Below are positions 36,729 to 46,836 of a DNA stretch of 64,000 nucleotides, in pieces. The notes beneath the pieces were generated by a model. That model was not told where the DNA came from. It ran no database searches and saw only the letters and a list, made by a program, of their open reading frames with translations. Numbering within the stretch: the stretch's first letter is position 1; each line of letters begins with the position of its first letter. Origin of the DNA: Aralia elata (lineage: Eukaryota > Streptophyta > Magnoliopsida > Apiales > Araliaceae); NCBI GenBank assembly GCA_034770075.1, contig JAVJAP010000103.1, forward strand, positions 248,001 through 312,000, written 5' to 3'. Made by a program: the position numbers and the translations under genes.

Positions 36729-39700
36729 TGTGACGACCCGAAAATTTATAAGATTTATTAATAAAATCTTATATGATTAATAAAGGTTAAAGAATAAAAC
36801 CTAGATTGGAAATAGAGGAATAATTAAAATTTTCGAGAAGAACCTATATGGTTTAATATTTGATAGAATGTGACGTTTCAAATTTTTTGAAATATACTAA
36901 ATTAAGAATTTAAATAAATAAAATTCTTATGAAATGATATGTTATATGATGGTGTGTTGCATACGTGAATACGAACTATGCAATATGTGACTTTTATACT
37001 TAATAAATATATTATTATTATATATTTATTATATGTAAATAAGTTGTAGGGACAATTTATTTAAAGAAAAGGAGATGGGTAAAATTAATCCCTCGGTGTA
37101 AGTTAAATAATCTATAAATTATTTTAAATTGGTGGCATTAAATATACTTAAGGTATAACCACCATTTTATTAAAGAAATCATGTATTACGTTATTGGATA
37201 TAATGTATGTACGTTTTTAATGTAGTAAGTATATTATTATATTTATTACAATTAAATTGTTGGGAACAATTTATAGAAGGGAGAAAGAAATAGTTAGTTT
37301 AAGTATACATAAATATTGTATACTTTAAATAAAGGATATTAGAATAAATTCTATCATTGAATTAATTTAATAAAGAGGGGATATTACTTTATTTGTAATA
37401 TCTTATTTATTGAATAAATTTCCATTTGTAAGGAAATATGAATGAATATGTGTTATGTGAAATAAATAAGTTAGTAAGCAAAGAAATGAAAAGGAAAGCT
37501 AGGTAACATATTTATAAATATTATAAATATGAGAAGCTTAGAAATTTAAGTGATTAATTTAATAGTCCAACTAATAAATAAATATTAGTGGACTAATCCA
37601 ATTGGTTAAGTAACCAAGCCCACTCATTTAATTGATTATGGACTTGAGTAATTAATATGTAGACTTACTAACTTAGCCTAATTGGAATGTTTAGCAAAAG
37701 ATTTAATAAACTAGTAGCCAAGTGATGGTCTAATAATGATTAACTACTAGTGGCCCAAATTATTCTTAAATGAAAGTCCAATTAATGGCATATTTGGTGT
37801 AAACTTTTTAGTAAGTTAATTATTCTAATAATGAAAGAGAATTAAAAAAGTTTGGTAGCCTAATATTATAAATTAGGCATAAGAATTAAATAACCTTAAG
37901 GGTTATGGTATGGGAGAATGATAGTATTTAAAATATATACTAATCCTAAGAGATTTATTTTATATATCTCAACTAATTAATTTCATAACCTAATTAAAGT
38001 AAGACTAATTGGGTTAAGAATTAAATGTACATGAGTAAGGATTTAAATTATAAATGAGGAAAATGGAAACCCTAATTAAATATTAGGGTAGAATAAAAAT
38101 GAAAGTATTGGACTATGCTAATACATGGCCCAAAACAATTTAATTGAAAAGCCCAAATGAATTAATATGGAAGCCCAAACTTGACCCAACTTAAAAGGGG
38201 CATGGAGGTCATTTGTTAAACTAATAAAGCAATAAATCAAAAATGAAAAAAAAAAGAGGCAAGGTGGGCGGCTAGGAAGAGAAAAGTGGGAGTATTAGGC
38301 ATGTGATCTCTTATCCAATTTATGCCATGTGTCCCTTTATTAGTGGGTCACCATATTTTGTCCAAGATTTTCTAGTATGCTTTAGATAGGATAAGATAAG
38401 ATAAGATATGAGAAGATTTGCAAGATAAGAGAGAGAAGTGTTGGGAGATATTTCATAGATATACATAATATATCTATATACATTTACAAACAAACAAAAC
38501 TCATCTTATTTTCTCTCTCATCTCTCATTTTTCCCATTTATCTAAACAAAAAGGAAAACTAAAGAGAGAGAAAAAGGAAAGGGGGCTGCCGAAGAGAGAG
38601 AGGGGTAGCCATGGAAGCCATGGGAGAAGAAGAAGAAGAAGAAAGAACCAAGAAGGAAGAAGGTATAAAAACCTTAAACCCTAACTCTAAGTTATGTAAT
38701 TTTATTTTGATTACTTTCAATCAAAACTTGGATCTTTGATATTAAACATAAAAGCTCTTGATCTATATGTGAATAAGTGTATTATATGTAGATCTTGCAT
38801 GTTGGGTGTTGATTTGTTCAAAAGAAAAGAAAAGAAAACTTGTAGGTTTTAAAAAGGGTTAGAAAACCCTAGCTTTCGCTCACTTTGTATGAGTACTACT
38901 TGAAATCTATAAACTCTTTTTGCGATCCGTCAAAGAGTGGTACTAGATATGTAAGTTAAGTATTAAACCCAAGTGGTAGAAGTCAAAAATAATATGTACA
39001 AAATTCGTGGGGATTGTTTTGGTAAAAACAGTCCAGGTTTTTCAAAAGAAAAAATGGGCTACTACAGGGCAGTCCCATCCAGGGGTATTTTCGTCCAATA
39101 TTTTTGCTCTAAAAATTCCGGAAATATTTGGGGTGATAATATGATAAGTTATATGAGTCGTGTAAAAATTTGAGAATTTTTGGCCTTATAGAATGAAAGT
39201 TATGGATTTTATGGCGAAGGACTCCAAACCTACAAATGGAACAAAACCCGCTGTCTACTGTGCTCCGAGCACTGTTTTGACACTTTAGCAAGAGAAATAA
39301 ATTCACGGATTTTTACCACTGAAAATATAGGAAGTTATGTAGCTCCTGGTCAAAAATCGCCGCATTCCGACTTGTAACCAAGAATCTACGGCTAAAATAA
39401 AAACGTAGAGTTTTTCGACGAAAACGGCTAAAATTAGAGTTCTATAACTCCGATAGCCACGAAATTTTAACTGGAACCTCGTGTTAATATGTATAAGATG
39501 CTATCAAAAATTTGGCATCATCGGAGTTGTGCAAGATAGTGATCATTTTTCTTAGTTTCGAAAGTTAAAACGGACGTTTGAAAATTGTTAAAGTAAATTG
39601 AAAACTTTCATAAGGAAAGTATTTTTTGTGTATGGAATATATGTACATATGTGTGGCAAGATTTGAAGAAAATAAAAATTTATTTTTAAAAGAGGTTAAG

Positions 39701-41336
39701 TTATTTTAAGAATGCAGCTTCCAATACGGTTTGCTGTATTCCTATTCGGCTTGCTGAATTGATGAAAACAATATGCTAAATTAGTGAATATGGTATGCTG
39801 AATTAGTGAATATGGTATGCTGAATTAGTGAATCCAGTTTGCTGGATTAGTATGTTTGAATAATCCAGGTTGCTGGAATAGATCTTCGACTTAATGAATT
39901 AAAGAGAAGTTATGTAAAGACATGATTTGAAAGTTATTTAATTAACTTTAGTGAAGATAATACATTGTTATAATGTAACTTCAGATTGAGACTACTTAAC
40001 CGGACGTTAAGTGTCAATGAAACGTAAATTATAAAAGAAATATTATACGATTGTTAACTTAATTATGGTTAACTAATGTAATACATCTAATACGATGTAA
40101 CGATGACCACGATAACTTAACCGAACGTTACGTATCGATCAAAGACTGATATAAAGGGACATGATATAAAGGGGTTATATAATTAACCTTAATCAATTAT
40201 AGGGAATGAGAGACTCTCAATATAGAGTCATGACAAGCTTTAAACAGTTAACCGACTGTTAAGTGCCGACTAAAATACAATGTAATGAGACGTGAAAGGA
40301 AGTGTAACACAAATAAGTTGAATGGACAATATTAAGTCCTAGAAAGCTTTACACACTTAAAGAATTATTAAGTGTCGATTAAAAAGAATGGTTAAAAGAA
40401 GTATAGAGTATAGTTAGCATAAACAATAGTTAAGGATTGTTACGTGGCTAATTGTTGTGTCCTTGTACACCTAAATTGTGTAGGATACTGGAAGGATGAG
40501 CTACCATAGCTTTGCGTGGAGTGCTTTAAGGGAAGTTTTTCAGTAACTTGCTCCTATGTGTTAATATGTATAGATTTATGCATAAGACAATGAATGAGAA
40601 CTGTTGTTCTAAGTAATCAAGTTGATGTTAATTGCTATGTGATGCGAATATGCTATGTGAAGCATGAAATGTGGATGCATATTGAATTGCACATCATGAA
40701 AGTATGAAACATAAGTAGATGCATGACATTAGATTTATTATGTATGCATAAAATGCATGTATGTATGCTGTGTGAAGCATGAAAGGTGTAGACTGTTAGA
40801 CTTGCTGAGCCGTAGTGCTCAACCATGCAAACAATTTTGCAGATAAACATGGAATTAGCAGACGGTCAAGGTATTGAAGATTTAAACACAGTACGATTAT
40901 AAGGCGCGTTATTTTAGTAAATGGCACAGGGCCAATGTCATTGATTGATATGTATAATAAGTGAGTTATCTGAGTTTTATATATATACTCCTTAAGTCAA
41001 GGTTGAATTTATGTATTCATTTAATTATGAGTTGTAGCTTTACAATGATCTTGTAAAGGTAAGCGATTTTAGGTTTCAAATTCGAGAACCGAATGAAGTT
41101 TTAAATAATTAAGTTCTAATATCTATATTGATATTTATTGTATGAACATGAAGATTAAAGATGAATCACAATTTAGATTTAATATATGTAAGTTAAGGTT
41201 AAAGACCTTGGGTTATGTAGCAGAATTTATTGTATAAACAATTTATGTTTATATCTTCCGCATTAGTTGTAAAGATGATGTATCGTGACGTACCGGATCC
41301 GGGTTTGAAAGTAGACCGGGATTCGAGGGCGCCACA
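36729..41336 (+). mobile_element. LARD-like element, 3' LTR
   Basis: 4608 bp, the pair of 29786-34408. It differs by scattered substitutions, a 9-bp insertion near 38612 and a shorter minisatellite. Its hairpin is at 40807-40820 and its donor-like site at 38663. It ends GGGCGCCACA at 41336, followed by ACCAA (41337-41341), which repeats 29781-29785. Confidence 0.95.
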
Positions 41337-41341
41337 ACCAA

Positions 41342-42469
41342 GAAGGAAAGGATTGTCAAGGCATATCTAGACCTTGGGAGGTTGCACATACATCATCAAG
41401 AAGAGCTTGAGGGCTACAAATCAAGGAAATTCCAGCATCAAGCTCAGGAGCAAAAAGAGAAACGAATGCCAAATGAAGAGGAAAAGCTAGAGATTGACAT
41501 CAACCAAGCAAGCAACATATGAATATCTTCTAAATGGGTTTTATCATCTCTTGCTTTCCTTTGAATTTGTATTTCAATTTTATGATGAACACCATGTGTT
41601 TGATGTTTTGCTTAGCTACCATGAACTAAAGCTTGTATTCTAAGATTTCAATGGAACCCAACACATAGTTGAATTGAATTCTCTCTCTATTGATTTTAGT
41701 TATTCATTTGTGAATTGATTGTCATAACCTTTGCTTTCAAGATTAATTGCTTGGCCCGTAATTACCTTGGGAACCTATATGAACTTGACGAACGGATTAT
41801 AGGTTAAGACCTAGTTATGATAACATGCGAGAGTATAGATTGTTGTGGGTTATTAATCGGATTAAGTGACGCGTGTCTTATTAATTATCTGCAATAATAG
41901 ATATCTTGATAGTAGTTGGGATAGATATATACCTAATTACCGCATGCAACCAATTGAGAATCTAGTCTTAATGACTTCCGATGTGAAAGTTGGTAATTGA
42001 GGGGAGGATTAATTAGATTTGGTGACACTTGTCTATTAATCATTCCTGAAATTAGTCTTTTGATAGTGCATAGGATAGACATATACCTATGCACCGCTTA
42101 GGAAGATTCGTGATTGACCATCGACAGAGGCTCTTATGTAGTTTTGATTTCTCGGTTGTCAATTCGTATGTTATAACTGATTGAAAAGAGAGAGTTAGGA
42201 GATTTAAATGAAGTGTTGGGGGAAATTGCAATCTTAGACTTGTTAACATTAGATTTCATTGTTTTAACGCTTTCCATAGATCTTAATTATTACCAAACAA
42301 CAAAACAAACTCAATTCATCATTTGTCTAAATAAAATCGAGACGATATATAGTTGGTACTTGGGATACACTAGAACAATTCTCTGTGGGTTCGACAACTC
42401 TCTTATCATTATATTACTTGTTGACCGGGTATACTTGCGCGTATTTATCGGTTGCGAAATCGACCAACA
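41342..42469 (+). mobile_element. Athila-type 5' LTR, segment 2 of 2
   Basis: Resumes the LTR after the LARD insertion and ends GCGAAATCGACCAACA at 42469. Segments 1 and 2 total 2096 bp, exactly 650 more than the 3' LTR. Apart from that block I noticed only about five substitutions between the LTRs. 42345-42420 (GGTACTTGGGATACAC ... CTGTGGGTTCGACAACTC) is typical of the end of this LTR type. Confidence 0.95.
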
Positions 42470-42475
42470 AGTTTT

Positions 42476-42493
42476 TGGCGCCGTTGCCGGGGA
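42476..42493 (+). other. Primer-binding site, tRNA-Asp type
   Basis: TGGCGCCGTTGCCGGGGA, complementary over 18 bases to the 3' end of plant tRNA-Asp(GUC), six bases after the LTR. This primer is characteristic of Athila-type elements and supports the family call. Confidence 0.9.
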
Positions 42494-42604
42494 ATTGTTT
42501 TTCTATTGTTTTTCCAATATTAATGACAATCGAATTGGTCTTAATTTAGACTTGTAAATAATTTGCTTATTATTTATTTTGTTTTTTTATTTTGTTTTCA
42601 GTTA

Positions 42605-43663
42605 ATGGATGAGCATAATTATCAATGGGATTATGAAGGGACGATGCAACTAAGTTCGTCAAAACTTCTTGAGCAATTGCAAGAACAAGTTGCAACGCTT
42701 TCAAGGGCTGTTGACACTCTTAAAGGCCAGTCCACTCAAAATGCCTACAGTCAGAATCAAGCTGACTACTACCCAAACTACTATCAACCGGGTTGGCAAG
42801 ATCATCCAAGCTTTTCTTGGGACAACAGTCAAGATCAATGCTTTGATCCAAGTCTCTCATCCCATTCAGAATTTTCATTCCAACCTCCACCATACCATGA
42901 GGATACATCTAATGTGGAGGAGATTCTTCCCTTGTTCATTGAGAAACAAGAATTGTTACAAAACCTCGAGAACCAAATGGCACAACTTGTCGAGGCAATG
43001 CTTATTCACCCGCAAAGCACCTTACCTTGTATTACACATATTTACCCTATAGAGGAAGGTGAAGAGCAATTTACGGTGAATTCGCATAGTTGTGACAAAG
43101 CGGAAAGAAGGAGGGAGGAGCTCATGGCTCATATCTCTCAAAATGAGGTTAGGTTGGCAAATATACAAGCTTTAGTGCAGAGCATCATGAACTATGTTGC
43201 CAATTCTTACATTATTCACCCGCAAAGCACCCTACCTAGCGATACAGAGATGAACCCCATAGAGGAAGGTGAAGAGGAGTGCTTGGTGGATGATCAAGGA
43301 AATGGCGCGGAGTCGCACGAAGCTATTAGTGAAAATTTTGAGAGTGAACATCCTATTGTGGATGATAATTCTGAGGTTGATGAGACGAGGAGCATGAATG
43401 GGGATCATGGAAAGGAAATTGAAGATCAAGAAGTCACATTTGAGGTTTTCAAAGCCATCGAACACCCATTGGTTCATGAAGAAGATCTTCATGTCGATCT
43501 TGACACAAGTGCAATAATTGATGATGCGGATAAGGAAAGCTTCTTCTTGCCATCGGTTGAAACGAAGTTTGAAGGTCACCAACCAGGCATGCATGCCATG
43601 CAAATCAAAGAAAGAACAACGAGGCGGCATGCAATGGTCAATTTTGCGATTGAGCCGGATTGA
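42605..43663 (+). CDS. gag-like protein of the non-autonomous Athila-type element
   Basis: The longest intact frame in the window: 352 residues from the ATG at 42605, chosen over 42563 because the upstream 14 codons are a T-rich leader and the PBS lies just before. Residues 10-45 are a short heptad-like helix (SSKLLEQLQEQVATLSRAVDTL). Residues 50-85 are Tyr/Pro/Gln-rich and contain YYPNYYQPGWQDHPSFSW, a motif type I associate with the C-terminal part of Athila/Tat gag proteins. The rest is acidic. A ~26-residue block (HPQSTLP ... PIEEGEE) occurs twice, 70 codons apart (43001-43080 and 43211-43290). No zinc knuckle, protease or pol. It probably mediates gag assembly or RNA packaging with a helper; that is inference. 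Confidence 0.75.
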   Translation: MDEHNYQWDYEGTMQLSSSKLLEQLQEQVATLSRAVDTLKGQSTQNAYSQNQADYYPNYYQPGWQDHPSFSWDNSQDQCFDPSLSSHSEFSFQPPPYHEDTSNVEEILPLFIEKQELLQNLENQMAQLVEAMLIHPQSTLPCITHIYPIEEGEEQFTVNSHSCDKAERRREELMAHISQNEVRLANIQALVQSIMNYVANSYIIHPQSTLPSDTEMNPIEEGEEECLVDDQGNGAESHEAISENFESEHPIVDDNSEVDETRSMNGDHGKEIEDQEVTFEVFKAIEHPLVHEEDLHVDLDTSAIIDDADKESFFLPSVETKFEGHQPGMHAMQIKERTTRRHAMVNFAIEPD

Positions 43664-43707
43664 TGGGAAATAAAGGAGTCGGGCTAACGAATTTAAACCA
43701 AGCGCTT

Positions 43708-43725
43708 CTTGGGAGGCAACCCAAG
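43708..43725 (+). other. Perfect hairpin after the gag-like frame
   Basis: CTTGGGAGGCAACCCAAG: 6-bp stem CTTGGG/CCCAAG with loop AGGCAA, preceded by AAGCGCTT. I know this motif type from many plant Ty3 elements; I know of no assigned function. Confidence 0.85.
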
Positions 43726-43899
43726 TTTACTGTTTTGTTTTTATTTTTGTTTGATTGCATTTTCGTGGTTTAATTGCATTTTAATTTCTTTAGTCATTTG
43801 CTTTCAGGTACGCTCCCAACTTAGAAGTATTGAAAGATGATATCAATGGCGCTTGACACGGTTTCAGGGAAGTCTTCTATTTTAATTTTTCCTATATCA

Positions 43900-43937
43900 G
43901 ACATTGAGGACAATGTCAAGTTTAAGTTTGGGGGTAG
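43900..43937 (+). other. AGGA-loop hairpin with internal PPT-like tract
   Basis: Stem GACATTG/CAATGTC, loop AGGA (43900-43917), followed by AAGTTTAAGTTTGGGGGTAG. Same arrangement as at 44901-44940 but with a different stem sequence. This could be a second site for priming plus-strand synthesis. Confidence 0.8.
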
Positions 43938-44359
43938 TACTTCGTATTTGTGTGTTTTTAATTTAGTTTTTATATGATTTAAGTTATGTGTTTTTGTTCA
44001 AAAAAAAAATTCATTTATTTTTAGGATGTGTCCCTTGAGCATTGTTTTAATTTGATTTGAACCATAATTCATGGTCTATGATAATGGCTTGTTTGAAGAG
44101 AATCTAACTCATGAGACGTAGACAATTGTTGCTTAATCTTTGTGCTTATCGTTCATTGGTTATTATTTTGCTTATGCGTCCTTTCACTTTTATGCACTTA
44201 CCCATGAGTATTAAACTAGTTGTATGCTTAGTGAAGGCTTTTATAACCGAATGCTTGTGGAAAATATCTATAAACTCTAGAACTCGTTTAAACATCACTC
44301 GAAGCAAGGTGTCTAAATTTGTTATGCTTGAATTGATGGTCATGTGGTGAGTTGAGATG

Positions 44360-44547
44360 GAGCGTAAAACGCACTCACTCATGGACACATGCGTAGGAGA
44401 GATAGAGCGTAAAACGCACTCTCTTAGAATTGTGATTAAAGAAAAAAATTGTTCATTGCAAATTTTGCATGGGGTTGAGGTTGAGCGTAAAACGCACTCG
44501 CCCATATGAGCGTGCTTAAGGATCGAGATGGAGCATAAAATGCACTC
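44360..44547 (+). repeat. Four copies of the GAGCGTAAAACGCACTC hairpin
   Basis: Copies at 44360-44376, 44405-44421, 44483-44499 and 44531-44547. Stem GCGT/ACGC with an AAA loop, flanked by GA and ACTC. The fourth copy reads GCAT-AAA-ATGC: both sides of one base pair changed together, so the stem is kept. Confidence 0.9.
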
Positions 44548-44900
44548 ACCTAGAGCCATTGGTTCTCAAATTTTTTGGAATTGTGATTTGTACACCTTTG
44601 TATTGAGTGATGTGTTAAGTATGTTGTTTTGGGGTTTATTTTGATTATTTCATAAGGTAATATGGTTAGATAGTTTCATTCGAGATTGATTGGTTTAGTG
44701 CTATTGGGTACTCACACACACACATACGGAAGAGGACTTAAGCATAGTATGACTAGCTAACTGAAATTATAGACTTGCAACGCTTTGTTTGTTCTCTTGA
44801 GTTCCATGTGTTGATGCCTTTGAGACCATTTTCGGCTTATTGACTCATTGCTCAAGTTAGGTTGTATTAGAAGTTTTTGAATTGTTTAGTTTAGGTTTGT

Positions 44901-44940
44901 TTTGCTTGAGGACAAGCAAAGATTTAAGTTTGGGGGTATT
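44901..44940 (+). other. AGGA-loop hairpin and 3' polypurine tract
   Basis: TTTGCTTGAGGACAAGCAAA (44901-44920): 8-bp perfect stem around AGGA, then TTTAAGTTTGGGGGTATT up to the LTR start at 44941. The purine tract is the expected plus-strand primer. Confidence 0.9.
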
Positions 44941-46386
44941 TGATGGGTGTGTTTTATATACACAAATTAGGTACATTTGAGCTTGATAATTTGTAAATCC
45001 TAAGTCATTTCGTTTGGTTTTTATATATTTTTATCATATTTTTGTAACATGTTATTTTGTATTTCGTTTATGTGTTTTGTATTGCTTTTATGTGTTTTTA
45101 CTTAGTTTTGTAGGAAGTGGAATAAGAGATCAATGCTCATGGATCTCATTGGGGCTTCATATTTCATAACTAGGGATTGGGAGGCTACACTAAAACACCA
45201 ATTTGAGAGCAAAAGTGCTGCAATACAAGGAAAAACTCAGCACAAGCCAAAGAACCAAGAAGGAAAGGATTGTCAAGGCATATCTAGACCTTGGGAGGCT
45301 GCACATACATCATCAAGAAGAGCTTGAGGGCTACAAATCAAGGAAATTCCAGCATCAAGCTTAGGAGCAAAAAGAGAAACGAATGCCAAATGAAGAGGAA
45401 AAGCTAGAGATTGACATCAACCAAGCAAGCAACATATGAATATCTTCTAAATGGGTTTTATCATCTCTTGCTTTCCTTTGAATTTGTATTTCAATTTTAT
45501 GATGAACACCATGTGTTTGATGTTTTGCTTAGCTACCATGAACTAAAGCTTGTATTCTAAGATTTCAATGGAACCCAACACATAGTTGAATTGAATTCTC
45601 TCTCTATTGATTTTAGTTATTCATTTGTGAATTGATTGTCATAACCTTTGCTTTCAAGATTAATTGCTTGGCCCGTAATTACCTTGGGAACCTATATGAA
45701 CTTGACGAACGGATTATAAGTTAAGACCTAGTTATGATAACATGCGAGAGTATAGATTGTTGTGGGTTATTAATCGGATTAAGTGACGCGTGTCTTATTA
45801 ATTATCTGCAATAATAGATATCTTGATAGTAGTTGGGATAGATATATACCTAATTACCGCATGCAACCAATTGAGAATCTAGTCTTAATGACTTCCGATG
45901 TGAAAGTTGGTAATTGAGGGGAGGATTAATTAGATTTGGTGACACTTGTCTATTAATCATTCCTGAAATTAGTCTTTTGATAGTGCATAGGATAGACATA
46001 TACCTATGCACCGCTTAGGAAGATTCGTGATTGACCATCGACAGAGGCTCTTATGTAGTTTTGATTTCTCGGTTGTCAATTCGTATGTTATAACTGATTG
46101 AAAAGAGAGAGTTAGGAGATTTAAATGAAGTGTTGGGGGAAATTGCAATCTTAGACTTGTTAACATTAGATTTCATTGTTTTAACGCTTTCCATAGATCT
46201 TAATTATTACCAAACAACAAAACAAACTCAATTCATCATTTGTCTAAATAAAATCGAGACGATATATAGTTGGTACTTGGGATACACTAGAACAATTCTC
46301 TGTGGGTTCGACAACTCTCTTATCATTATATTACTTGTTGACCGCGTATACTTGCGCGTATTTATCGGTTGCGAAATCGACCAACA
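44941..46386 (+). mobile_element. Athila-type 3' LTR
   Basis: 1446 bp, TGATGGGTGTG ... GACCAACA. It lacks the 650-bp block present in the 5' LTR: after CATGGAT (ending 45144) it jumps to CTCATTGGGG. The uninterrupted ACCAA at 45254-45258 is the pre-insertion site of the LARD-like element. Followed by TTATT (46387-46391), matching 28813-28817. The frames at 45969-46684 inside or across its end are not genes. Confidence 0.95.
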
Positions 46387-46728
46387 TTATTGTTACCGTT
46401 TTATAATCGAAATGTATAGGTTGATTAAGGAACGTGAATTATTTAAATCTGTAATCTACGCTCGAGGCAAGTTTTTCACCCTTAATCTTATTATTTCATT
46501 TAAAGCAAGTTTAATTTCATTGAGAAAACTTATTAACCTTAGCTTATTGTTATTCAAGCAAGGTTGTTATCATGTCAAGTACCTATGTATTATTCAAGTC
46601 ATTTGCTATTCGATCATTGATCATTATTCAGACTTTGATTATAAATTCTATTGTACAACTTTATTGTTGAATCAAATGCTTTAGTGACTAGCAAACCCTT
46701 ATTGATTCGGCTAGTCCTTAGTTGATGA
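46387..46728 (+). mobile_element. Host Tekay-like LTR, segment 2 of 3
   Basis: Continuation of the LTR broken at 28817, starting with the repeated TTATT. It has CGAGGCAAGTTTTTCACCC, comparable to CAAGTTTCCTAAC in the Tekay LTRs (52257), and GATTCGGCTAG near 46705, and breaks after GATGA (46724-46728), where the Tekay element inserted. Confidence 0.85.
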
Positions 46729-46836
46729 TGTAACGACCGGGAATTCTGGAATTTGCCTAGTAATTCGAATTTTTGAATATTAATGAATATATTATATTTT
46801 ATTAATATTATTTTTCTGTTGTATGTTTAAAGGTTG
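46729..46836 (+). mobile_element. Tekay chromovirus 5' LTR, segment 1 of 2
   Basis: Starts TGTAACGACCGGGAATTCTGG; matches the 3' LTR start at 58742 (TATAACAACCGGG). Broken after GGTTG (46832-46836) by a reversed solo LTR and resumes at 50054. Preceded by the TSD GATGA. Confidence 0.95.

Larger units (their letters stand above)
43664..44940 (+). mobile_element. Structured 3' untranslated region of the Athila-type element
   Basis: About 1.28 kb between the gag-like stop codon and the 3' LTR, with no gene. It holds in order: hairpin at 43708-43725, AGGA-loop hairpin plus PPT-like tract at 43900-43937, four GAGCGT/ACGCACTC hairpins at 44360-44547, a (CA)n patch near 44713, and a second AGGA-loop hairpin with the true PPT at 44901-44940. 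A frame on the minus strand (44146-44559) with repeated ECVLRS only reflects the hairpin copies. Confidence 0.8.

Noticed and set aside
32024..39306. Identical 65-66 residue frames repeated 6.9 kb apart
   Set aside because: The repetition only reflects the twin LARD LTRs.
44146..44559. 137-residue minus-strand frame with repeated ECVLRS
   Set aside because: The peptide repeat is a by-product of the four hairpin copies at 44360-44547; no start context or similarity supports a gene.
42213..46684. 114- and 184-residue frames starting at 42213 and 46130
   Set aside because: Both start at the same place in the two LTRs of one element and run out of the LTR into different sequence; they are LTR sequence, not genes.
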